Below, one piece after another: positions 1-8,070 of a stretch of DNA of 11,170 nt; the first letter of the stretch is position 1, and each line of letters opens with the position of its first letter. Source of the DNA: Pseudomonadota bacterium (lineage in GTDB: Bacteria > Pseudomonadota > Gammaproteobacteria > Steroidobacterales > Steroidobacteraceae); assembly GCA_021781775.1 (NCBI GenBank), contig JAJXWE010000019.1, positions 1 through 11,170 on the forward strand, written 5' to 3'. The notes beneath the pieces are model-generated. The model saw only the letters and a program-made list of their open reading frames with translations, had not been told where the DNA came from and searched no databases. A program made the position numbers and the translations under genes.

Positions 1-2311
<2,311 letters not shown>

Positions 2312-2440
2312 GACGCGAACTCCCGTAGTCCCCGGAACAGTGTTCTGATCGAGTGCGTAGACGCGCCCGCCCCCCATCTGGACACGCTCTGCGATGCCCG
2401 CCGATATATCGATTAACAATACTTATAAATCGGCTGTAGC

Positions 2441-2470
2441 ACTGTAACGCAGCGGACGTCGCGACGTCAA
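2441..2470 (-). promoter_or_regulatory. Candidate promoter for the TonB-dependent receptor gene
   Basis: On the minus strand a TTGACG (2465-2470, 5/6 match to the -35 consensus) is followed after 18 bp by TACAGT (2441-2446, 4/6 match to the -10). The -35 is built from the edge of the perfect palindrome 2455-2468, so a protein bound there would compete with RNA polymerase. The implied leader is about 120-130 nt. The assignment rests on consensus matching only, and the -10 is weak. Confidence 0.3.
2455..2468. promoter_or_regulatory. Perfect 14-bp palindrome GACGTCGCGACGTC, candidate operator
   Basis: The 14 bases read identically on both strands. It sits in the divergent region between the receptor and IclR-type genes and overlaps the candidate receptor -35 box. 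The location suggests a dimeric regulator site, either for the neighbouring IclR-type protein or for another factor. The sequence also contains two AatII-type GACGTC hexamers, so some symmetry could be chance in GC-rich DNA. Confidence 0.4.
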
Positions 2471-2475
2471 ACCCG

Positions 2476-2494
2476 CCTATCGGTAACCGATAGG
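2476..2494. promoter_or_regulatory. Perfect inverted repeat CCTATCGGT-A-ACCGATAGG, likely IclR-family operator
   Basis: Two 9-bp arms are perfectly complementary around a single central A. The element ends 16 bp before the regulator's ATG and lies just upstream of the TATATA (2497-2502) that could be its -10 box. A palindrome of this size and place fits the operators of IclR-family dimers, which often repress their own gene and control the divergent one. Binding is inferred from position and symmetry. Confidence 0.6.
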
Positions 2495-2510
2495 GTTATA
2501 TACTTCGCGG

Positions 2511-3368
2511 ATGGCCAGCAAGACGAAGCGCCCGCCGGAGAACAGACTCTCGGGCAAGACGCGTAGGGACGCGCGACCGGCCGTGGCGGCGACGCACGAT
2601 CCACTCTTCAACGATTCTGCGCAGAAGGCCCTGGCGGTGCTCGAAGCCTTCGGCAGGGGCCGGCGGATCCTCAAGCTCACCGAGGCGGCCGAGTTCGCCA
2701 GCATCAGCCGAGCATCGGCACAGCGCTGCATTCATACCCTCGAGGTGTTGGGTTATCTGCGACGCGACCGGCGCGGAACAGGCTGGGCGCTTACGCCACG
2801 GGCGCTCGGATTCGCCCACGCCTATTTGTCGGGGTACCGCCTGATCGAGCAGGCGACGCGCCACCTCGTCGACCTGAACCGCGCGACGGGCGAGTCTGTA
2901 AGTCTCTCCGAGCCCGACGCCACCGACATGGTGTTCGTCGCCCGGTTCCCCAGCCACAAGCGGTTCCTGATCAACATGTCGGTCGGCGCGCGGCTGCCGA
3001 TGTACTGCACCGCCTCGGGACGGGCGTACCTGTCCGTACTGCCGACTGCCGAGGCCCGGGAGCTGCTGCGCCGGTCTGTGCTGCGACCGTTGACTGCGAA
3101 TACGATCATCGATGCGGGGCGGATCGTCGCGCTCATCGAATCGGCCTGCCACAGTGGCTACGCCTGCTCGGACCAGGAGTGCTTCCGGGGCGACCTGACC
3201 GTCGCTGCGCCAGTCATCGGCGAGGGCGGACATCCGATCGGGGCGATCAACGTCTCGGCGCCGAGCAGCCGCTGGACACTCGAGGAGATGCGCGCCAAGC
3301 TGGCGCCCCTGGTGGTCGAGACCGCGCGGGCGATATCGAGCGGTTCGGTGCCCCAGGCCCACGGTTAA
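2511..3368 (+). CDS. IclR-family transcriptional regulator
   Basis: The 285-aa product has the two-domain IclR layout. An N-terminal winged helix-turn-helix spans about residues 35-98, starting NDSAQKALAVLEAF, with the recognition region SISRASAQRCIHTLEVLGYL near 64-83. An effector-binding domain spans about 105-280, with GRAYLSVLP and the family's late GYACSDQE and DLTVAAPV motifs. The nearest recalled relatives are PcaR/PobR-like regulators of aromatic catabolism, but the effector cannot be assigned. The first 30 residues are basic and poorly conserved. ATG 2511 is the chosen start although no Shine-Dalgarno precedes it; TATATA 8 nt upstream suggests a leaderless message. It is divergent from the receptor gene and 25 bp upstream of a cytochrome c gene on the same strand, probably in one transcript. 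Confidence 0.93.
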   Translation: MASKTKRPPENRLSGKTRRDARPAVAATHDPLFNDSAQKALAVLEAFGRGRRILKLTEAAEFASISRASAQRCIHTLEVLGYLRRDRRGTGWALTPRALGFAHAYLSGYRLIEQATRHLVDLNRATGESVSLSEPDATDMVFVARFPSHKRFLINMSVGARLPMYCTASGRAYLSVLPTAEARELLRRSVLRPLTANTIIDAGRIVALIESACHSGYACSDQECFRGDLTVAAPVIGEGGHPIGAINVSAPSSRWTLEEMRAKLAPLVVETARAISSGSVPQAHG

Positions 3369-3393
3369 TTCGCATCGCATCAGGAGCGTTGAC

Positions 3394-3897
3394 ATGCTCA
3401 ATCGTGCTGGGAAATTTTCACGCGGTCTGACGCTTGCCGTCATGCTGCTGGCCGGCTCCATCCCCTGGAGCCGCGCAGCGGCGCCGGCGGCACACAGTGC
3501 CGTATTCGATACCAACTGCTCGATGTGCCACCAGCTGGGCGCCGTCGGGGTCGCTGGACAGTTTCCGCGGCTGGCGGGTCGGGCTGGCCGCATCGCCGCC
3601 ACGCCGGCAGGGCGACGCTACCTCGGGCACGTGGTGCTTTTCGGAATGATGGGCACGATCACCGTCGATCACACGCAGATTGTTGGTGGCGTCATGCCCT
3701 CGTTTTCCGCCTTGTCCGACAAGGATCTGGCCGCCGCGCTCAACTACGTTGCCAACTTGGATGCCACCGGCAAAGTGCACTGGAAAGGCCCGGTGGTCAC
3801 GGCGGCGCAGATCGCCAAGATCCGCGCCGGCAAGACCTGGTCGCCGATGCAGGTGCACCAGCTGCGCCAGACCGTACTCGGCAAGAAGCGCTCCTAG
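3394..3897 (+). CDS. Periplasmic monohaem cytochrome c
   Basis: The 167-aa product has a signal peptide (residues 1 to about 29) and one haem c site, CSMCH at 42-46, with His46 as proximal ligand. MPSF at 101-104 supplies a plausible axial Met101, and it is followed by the helix LSDKDLAAALNYV that usually follows the axial Met in class I cytochromes. The tail (about 134-163, TAAQIAKIRAGK and WSPMQVHQLRQTVL) recurs in divergent form in the cytochrome at 6889-7539, so the two look like paralogues. AGGAG (3381-3385) lies 8 nt before ATG 3394, and the IclR-type gene ends 25 bp upstream. Role, inferred: electron carrier between the periplasmic dehydrogenases encoded convergently and the respiratory chain. 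No specific partner can be proved from sequence. Confidence 0.9.
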   Translation: MLNRAGKFSRGLTLAVMLLAGSIPWSRAAAPAAHSAVFDTNCSMCHQLGAVGVAGQFPRLAGRAGRIAATPAGRRYLGHVVLFGMMGTITVDHTQIVGGVMPSFSALSDKDLAAALNYVANLDATGKVHWKGPVVTAAQIAKIRAGKTWSPMQVHQLRQTVLGKKRS

Positions 3898-3914
3898 CGC
3901 GGCGCCACCCGGGG

Positions 3915-3939
3915 CTTGCCGCCGCGCCACGGCGGCGGG
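3915..3939. terminator. GC-rich hairpin, possible bidirectional terminator
   Basis: GCCGCCG (3918-3924) and CGGCGGC (3930-3936) form a perfect 7-bp stem around the 5-nt loop CGCCA. Two G-T pairs and a C-G pair can extend it to 10 bp. It begins 18 bp after the cytochrome stop, inside the gap between two convergent genes, where a terminator is expected. There is no T-run on either side, so intrinsic termination would be weak. A stabilising or REP-like hairpin is an alternative. Confidence 0.35.
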
Positions 3940-3992
3940 TAAGTCTGCCGGCTCCGCTCAATCGGATCGTCACGGAGGGCAGCCGCCGCGGG

Positions 3993-4007
3993 CCGGCGAA
4001 GCGCCGG
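3993..4007. repeat. Short GC hairpin CCGGCG-AAG-CGCCGG
   Basis: This is a perfect 6-bp stem with a 3-nt loop in the convergent intergenic gap, about 55 bp beyond the hairpin at 3915-3939 and about 100 bp beyond the molybdenum hydroxylase stop. It may mark the 3' end of the minus-strand operon. No T-run follows, and short GC palindromes are frequent in DNA of this composition. Nothing else was seen in the 212-bp gap 3898-4109. Confidence 0.25.
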
Positions 4008-4109
4008 ATGCGTCGTGCGCTCCGGCGCTGAACCCGCGCGCGCCGCCGCCGGTTGAGCATCCATCAGCGGCGGGTCGCAGCGCGAGCAGCGCCACGGTCC
4101 GCCTCATGA

Positions 4110-6413
4110 TCAGGCCAATTTCTCGCCGAGCGGCAGACGACGGATGCGCCGGCCGGTTGCGGCGAAGATGGCATTGGCGAGCGCCGGGGCGATTGGGGGC
4201 AGGCCGGGCTCACCGACCCCGCCGAGCGGCACGTCGAAGCTCGACTCGAGCACGTGCACGTGGATCTCGCGCGGCGCCTCCGGGAGGCGCAGCAGGGCGT
4301 AGTCGTCGAAGTTGGACTGTTGCACGCGCCCGCCCTTGAAGGTGATCGAGCCGTACTTGGCGAGCGTCAGCCCCATGATGCAGGCCCCTTCCAGCTGGGC
4401 GCGGACCCGATCGGGGTTGACCTGCGGGCCGCAGTCGAAGGCGATATCCACGCGCGGGACAGTGATCCGGCCCGCCGAATCGACCTCGGCTTCGACCACG
4501 GCGGCGGCGTAGCTCATGAAGCTGTAGGTGGCCGCGAGCCCCAGGCCCCGCCCCTTCGGCAGCGTGCGCCCCCAGCCGGCCTCACGGGTCGCCCGCTCGA
4601 TCACTGCGCGCCACCGTCCGGTGTCCAGCGGATAGCGCATGGGAGACTCGCCGTAATTCCACTGATCGGACAGCGTGCGCGGATCCACCCGGCGCGACGG
4701 ACCCAGCAGCGCCAGCAGGTAATCGCGTGGGTCGCGGCCGGCCGCGTGCGCGAGTTCATCAATGAAGCTCTGAATCGCGAAGCCGTGCGCGATGTTGTAG
4801 ACGGAGCGGAACCAGCCGATGCGCGTGTAGGCCGGCACCTTCGGGATCTCCAGGCGGATGTTCGGGATTTGAAACGGGACATTGATCATGCCCATGCCAT
4901 ACTCACCGTCATCCTCGCCCTCGGCTCCGGCCACGAACGTGGCGTCCTCGGTTGGTGAGGCCGAGCGATGCAGCCACGCCACCGGCAGTCCATCGGCTCC
5001 GAGACGCGCCTCCAGTCGCTCCATCGCCACGGCCTGGTAATAGTCGTGGCGGATATCGTCCTCCCGGGTCCACATGACCTTCACGGGCGTACCGCCCATG
5101 GCCTTGCTCAATACGGCCGCTTCGCCAGCGAAATCGCCCAGCGACTTGCGTCCAAAGGCCCCGCCGAGCAGCGTCACATTCACAGTGACGTCCGACTCCT
5201 TCATACCGAGCAGACCGGTGATCAGGTCGCGCACGCCCTGCGGATCCTGAACCGGCGCCCACACCTCGCAGTGACCATCCACGATGCGCGCCGTCGCTGC
5301 TGGAGGCTCCATGGAGGCATGCGCGAGAAACGGCAGATAGTACTCGGCCTCGAGTCGGGTGCCTGCGCCGCGCAACGCCGTAAGTGCATCGCCGTCGTCG
5401 CGAACTACCGTCGCCGGATGGCGCACGGCCTGCTCCAGTACCGCCTGGAACTGCTGCGAATCAAATTTTGCGTTTGGCCCATCGTGCCACTGGATCGTGA
5501 GCGCCTCGCGGCCCTTGATGGCCGCCCAGGTGTTGTGCGCGAGAACAGCGACGCCGCCGAGCGGATAGCTCCGCGGCGGCTGCGGGTGCGAGGCGATCTC
5601 CACCACCCGCACCACACCGGGCACGGCAAGCGCCGCCCGCGCATCGTAGTGCACGAGCTTCCCGCCCAGTACCGCCGGGCGTGCCACGACGGCATACAAC
5701 ATGCCATCGAGCCGCGTGTCGATCCCGTAGCGCGCCCGTCCCGAGACGATGTCGGCCCCGTCGATCGCGCGCGTGCTCAGCTTGCCGATGTAGCGGAACT
5801 GGCCCGGATGCTTCAATTTCACCCGATCCGGGGCAGGAACTGATTCGCGTATCGCTGCCTCGGCCAGCTCACCGTAGGTCAGCGACGGTTCACCGCCACG
5901 GCGCGAGACCCGCTGGCGCTCGGCCTGGACCTCGCTCACGGGCACGCCCCAGTGGGCCGCCGCTGCGCTCTCGAGCATCATGCGCGCCGCCGCACCGACC
6001 CGTCGCATGGGCTGGAAAAAGTGCCGCATGCTGCGCGAGCCGTCCGTATCCTGGTTGCCATAGCGCGCCTGGTCGCCAGGCGCCTGCACGACGCGCACGC
6101 GCTCCCACTCGGCGTCGAGTTCGTCGGCCACGACGAGCGCCAGGCTGGTACGGATTCCCTGGCCCATTTCCGGCCGCGCGACTGTGATGGTCACGCTGTC
6201 GTCGGGGTGAATGGCCACGAAGATCAGCGGATTCTCGACGGCGCCACCGGGCTCCGCATCGACCCCGTACTTGGGCGGCGCAACGCCGGCGTGCGCGATG
6301 CGACCCGACTCGTGCAGGCACAGAACGAGCCCGCCGACCGCCGCCACGCCTTGCAGTACCGCACGGCGCGTCAGTCCGGACGAACCCTGCCCCGCATCGT
6401 GCCGAGCGCTCAT
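4110..6413 (-). CDS. Molybdenum hydroxylase large (molybdopterin-binding) subunit, IorB / aldehyde-dehydrogenase type, Tat-exported
   Basis: The 767-aa product has the length usual for the single-chain Mo subunit of the isoquinoline 1-oxidoreductase branch of the xanthine dehydrogenase family. A Tat signal is visible (LTRRAVLQG, twin Arg 16-17, then a hydrophobic stretch to about 42), so the enzyme acts in the periplasm. Cofactor-domain motifs in order are PEMGQGIRTSLA (81-92), HASMEP (365-370), GGAFGRK (417-423), RSVYNIAHGFAIQSFIDELA (536-555) and GVGEPGLPP (732-740). Glu735 in the last is the expected catalytic base. The gene overlaps its [2Fe-2S] subunit by ATGA (6410-6413). The family oxidises N-heterocycles or aldehydes using water and passes electrons through Fe-S clusters to cytochromes; no FAD subunit is encoded here, as is normal for this branch. 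Beside an amine dehydrogenase, oxidation of the product aldehyde is the likeliest role, by inference. No XdhC/CoxI-type maturation gene lies in the window. Confidence 0.94.
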   Translation of the reverse strand: MSARHDAGQGSSGLTRRAVLQGVAAVGGLVLCLHESGRIAHAGVAPPKYGVDAEPGGAVENPLIFVAIHPDDSVTITVARPEMGQGIRTSLALVVADELDAEWERVRVVQAPGDQARYGNQDTDGSRSMRHFFQPMRRVGAAARMMLESAAAAHWGVPVSEVQAERQRVSRRGGEPSLTYGELAEAAIRESVPAPDRVKLKHPGQFRYIGKLSTRAIDGADIVSGRARYGIDTRLDGMLYAVVARPAVLGGKLVHYDARAALAVPGVVRVVEIASHPQPPRSYPLGGVAVLAHNTWAAIKGREALTIQWHDGPNAKFDSQQFQAVLEQAVRHPATVVRDDGDALTALRGAGTRLEAEYYLPFLAHASMEPPAATARIVDGHCEVWAPVQDPQGVRDLITGLLGMKESDVTVNVTLLGGAFGRKSLGDFAGEAAVLSKAMGGTPVKVMWTREDDIRHDYYQAVAMERLEARLGADGLPVAWLHRSASPTEDATFVAGAEGEDDGEYGMGMINVPFQIPNIRLEIPKVPAYTRIGWFRSVYNIAHGFAIQSFIDELAHAAGRDPRDYLLALLGPSRRVDPRTLSDQWNYGESPMRYPLDTGRWRAVIERATREAGWGRTLPKGRGLGLAATYSFMSYAAAVVEAEVDSAGRITVPRVDIAFDCGPQVNPDRVRAQLEGACIMGLTLAKYGSITFKGGRVQQSNFDDYALLRLPEAPREIHVHVLESSFDVPLGGVGEPGLPPIAPALANAIFAATGRRIRRLPLGEKLA

Positions 6414-6880
6414 GGAGTCTCCCGAAGATGTTGCGCGGCGCGGTGTATCGCCGCGCGAATGCGCGGATACGTCCCGCAGCGGCAGATGTTGCCCGTCATC
6501 GCGTCATCGATCTGATCGTCGCTCGGCTGCGGCGTCTGGCGCAGCAGCGCGACGGCACTCATGATCTGGCCGGCCTGGCAGTACCCGCACTGCGGCACGC
6601 CGACAGCCAACCAGGCATCCTGCACGGCGCGCCCGACCCGATCCGCGGAAATATTCTCGACGGTGGTGATGGGGCGGCTTTGAACCGCGGAAACCGGCGT
6701 GACGCAGGCGCGCACGGGCTGGCCGTCGACATGTACGACGCACGCGCCACACAATCCCATGCCGCAGCCGAACTTGGCGCCGGTGAGTCCGAGCTCATCG
6801 CGCAACACCCACAGCAGGGGCGTATCGGCGTGCGCCTCCACCGCGACGAAGCGGCCGTTGATGCGCAGCGTGAGCGGCAT
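6410..6880 (-). CDS. [2Fe-2S] subunit of the molybdenum hydroxylase (IorA type)
   Basis: The 156-aa product has both [2Fe-2S] domains of this family. A plant-ferredoxin-like cluster uses Cys39, Cys44, Cys47 and Cys59 (GCGMGLCGAC motif). A C-terminal helical cluster uses Cys98, Cys101, Cys133 and Cys135 (QCGYCQAGQ and NICRCGTY). These carry electrons from the Mo centre towards an external acceptor. AGGAG lies 5 nt before ATG 6880. The stop overlaps the start of the Mo subunit by 4 bp, implying coupled translation and stoichiometric assembly. It has no signal peptide, so it presumably folds with the Mo subunit in the cytoplasm and is exported with it through Tat, as accepted for related periplasmic enzymes. 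The cytochrome gene 8 bp upstream is a candidate acceptor. Confidence 0.94.
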   Translation of the reverse strand: MPLTLRINGRFVAVEAHADTPLLWVLRDELGLTGAKFGCGMGLCGACVVHVDGQPVRACVTPVSAVQSRPITTVENISADRVGRAVQDAWLAVGVPQCGYCQAGQIMSAVALLRQTPQPSDDQIDDAMTGNICRCGTYPRIRAAIHRAAQHLRETP

Positions 6881-6888
6881 GAGTTCTC

Positions 6889-7539
6889 CTATGAGCTCTT
6901 GGGTGATGGCGGCGATTTTACTCCCGGATTGCCGTAAGCGCTGCCACCGCCATACACGCTGAGCGCGGCAGGCGCGCCGCAGCGGGCCTGCAGCTGCGCC
7001 ACGACTTGGTTGCGGTACGCCGTCAGCCCCGTCTGCGTCAGCGGTTCACGGCGCAGCCTTGCCACTTCGGCCACCGTGTACGGCCGACCCTGACGGCGGC
7101 CGCTCGCCGGCGCACCAAGATCGAACACGATCCAGTTCATCACTGCAGTCAGCATCCGGTTCGACAGCGTGCTCAGGGCCACGTCCGGCAGCCGTACGAT
7201 GAACTGCCGCCCCCGGCGCGTACACAGAAAGCTGCCAGTCAGGTGCCTCAGGGTTGGCACATTCCGGGGCGCCGAGACCCCCTCGACGCCGTGACAGCCT
7301 CCGCAGGAGGTGAGATAGGCCACCTGCGGCGCCGGCAGCCGGCTCACGTCGTGTTCGCGTACGCCGGCTCCCGCCGCCGGATCGGATCTATCCCCGTAGA
7401 TCCCGGCCGACGGCGCCGTCGCGCTTCTAGGGGCTGCCTGTGCGGCGACCGCGATCGCCGCCGCGCAGGCCACGAGCACGGAAAGCGCGCATGTTCTCGC
7501 CCATGCGCGGCCCGCTGCCCGCCCTGCCACCGGGTTCAT
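6889..7539 (-). CDS. Periplasmic cytochrome c with atypical axial-ligand region, coupled to the amine dehydrogenase light chain
   Basis: The 216-aa product has a signal peptide (about 1-35, ending AAQAA) and one haem site, CGGCH at 79-83. Where the paralogue at 3394-3897 has VMPSFSALSDKDLAAALNYV, this protein reads RLPDVALSTLSNRMLTAVMNWI (116-137): the axial Met position is Leu117. Met129 and Met134 lie in the following helix and do not align with a normal ligand. Cys106 and Cys187 are additional cysteines that could form a disulfide. The tail, rich in Gly, Ser and Pro, looks disordered. Its ATG overlaps the light-chain stop (ATGA, 7536-7539), and the Fe-S subunit gene starts 8 bp downstream. 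Role, inferred: electron acceptor for the TTQ enzyme, the Mo hydroxylase, or both. It is too small and has too few haems to be MauG. Confidence 0.88.
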   Translation of the reverse strand: MNPVAGRAAGRAWARTCALSVLVACAAAIAVAAQAAPRSATAPSAGIYGDRSDPAAGAGVREHDVSRLPAPQVAYLTSCGGCHGVEGVSAPRNVPTLRHLTGSFLCTRRGRQFIVRLPDVALSTLSNRMLTAVMNWIVFDLGAPASGRRQGRPYTVAEVARLRREPLTQTGLTAYRNQVVAQLQARCGAPAALSVYGGGSAYGNPGVKSPPSPKSS

Positions 7540-8069
7540 TCTGCCAGCCCTACCAACACCGCCATGGAGCAGTGGTATTCGAAACTATTGGTTCCGAAGC
7601 ACCAGATGATGTGGTTGTTCGCCTGCGGCCGATAGATGGGCATTGCATGGTCGGTGTTGAGGCAACTGCATTTGTTGCACTCATTCGCGCCGCAGCAGTC
7701 CCGGTAGGCGATCAGGTATGCGCGCTGATCGTCCGGATTGACGCAGCTACCGATCCAGGAGGTCGGCGACGGCTGCGAGCCGGGCGGGCACGAATGGACG
7801 CTGCCGCCGCAACAGGAGCACAGATTGCCGTCGATGCCGCAGTAGCGCCAGTAATTGCACGCCGTGTCGTCGTGCGTCTGGGCGTGACGGCTGAAGTCGG
7901 TTTCGTGAGGAGCGTCTGTCGCGCGGGCGCGCTGCACCGGTAGCAGCGGGAAGACCGGCGCGGCAACCAGCACGCCGCCGAGCCGCGCCAGAATGCTGCG
8001 CCGGGACAGTCCGCCGGCCAGCCGACGCGTCAGCCGCTCTCCCCAGGTGTCGAGATCGGATCGTTGCAT
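7536..8069 (-). CDS. aauA: TTQ-dependent amine dehydrogenase light chain (aromatic amine / methylamine dehydrogenase beta type)
   Basis: The 177-aa product is the catalytic subunit that oxidises primary amines to aldehydes and ammonia in the periplasm. A twin-arginine-like signal (LSRRSILARL, 21-30) ends near ARA 48-50. The mature part holds 14 Cys (71, 77, 84, 86, 87, 94, 109, 125, 126, 131, 134, 136, 157, 167). The quinone-forming Trp105 (SWIGSC) and Trp156 (IIWCFG) are 51 residues apart, the spacing of W57/W108 in methylamine and W109/W160 in aromatic amine dehydrogenase. Asp80 and Asp124 match the conserved Asp pair. Cys87 and Cys131 fit the aromatic amine enzyme as I recall it, hence the symbol, but the substrate is unproven. 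Ser168 stands where those enzymes have the active-site Thr. The gene starts 1 bp after the heavy-chain stop with GGAGG inside the heavy-chain end, and overlaps the next cytochrome by ATGA. Confidence 0.95.
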   Translation of the reverse strand: MQRSDLDTWGERLTRRLAGGLSRRSILARLGGVLVAAPVFPLLPVQRARATDAPHETDFSRHAQTHDDTACNYWRYCGIDGNLCSCCGGSVHSCPPGSQPSPTSWIGSCVNPDDQRAYLIAYRDCCGANECNKCSCLNTDHAMPIYRPQANNHIIWCFGTNSFEYHCSMAVLVGLAE

Positions 8070-8070
8070 G

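Noticed and set aside
2496..3602. Minus-strand open frame of 368 codons across the regulator and cytochrome genes
   Set aside because: It is the complement of two genes with clear IclR and cytochrome motifs, and its translation is low-complexity and Arg-rich.
6889..7539. Could this cytochrome be MauG?
   Set aside because: MauG has two CxxCH haem sites and is about twice as long; only one site is present here.
7536..8069. Quinohaemoprotein amine dehydrogenase (CTQ) small subunit
   Set aside because: That subunit has Cys-to-acidic-residue thioether crosslinks and different neighbours; the CxxWIGxC and WC motifs and heavy-chain partner fit the TTQ family.
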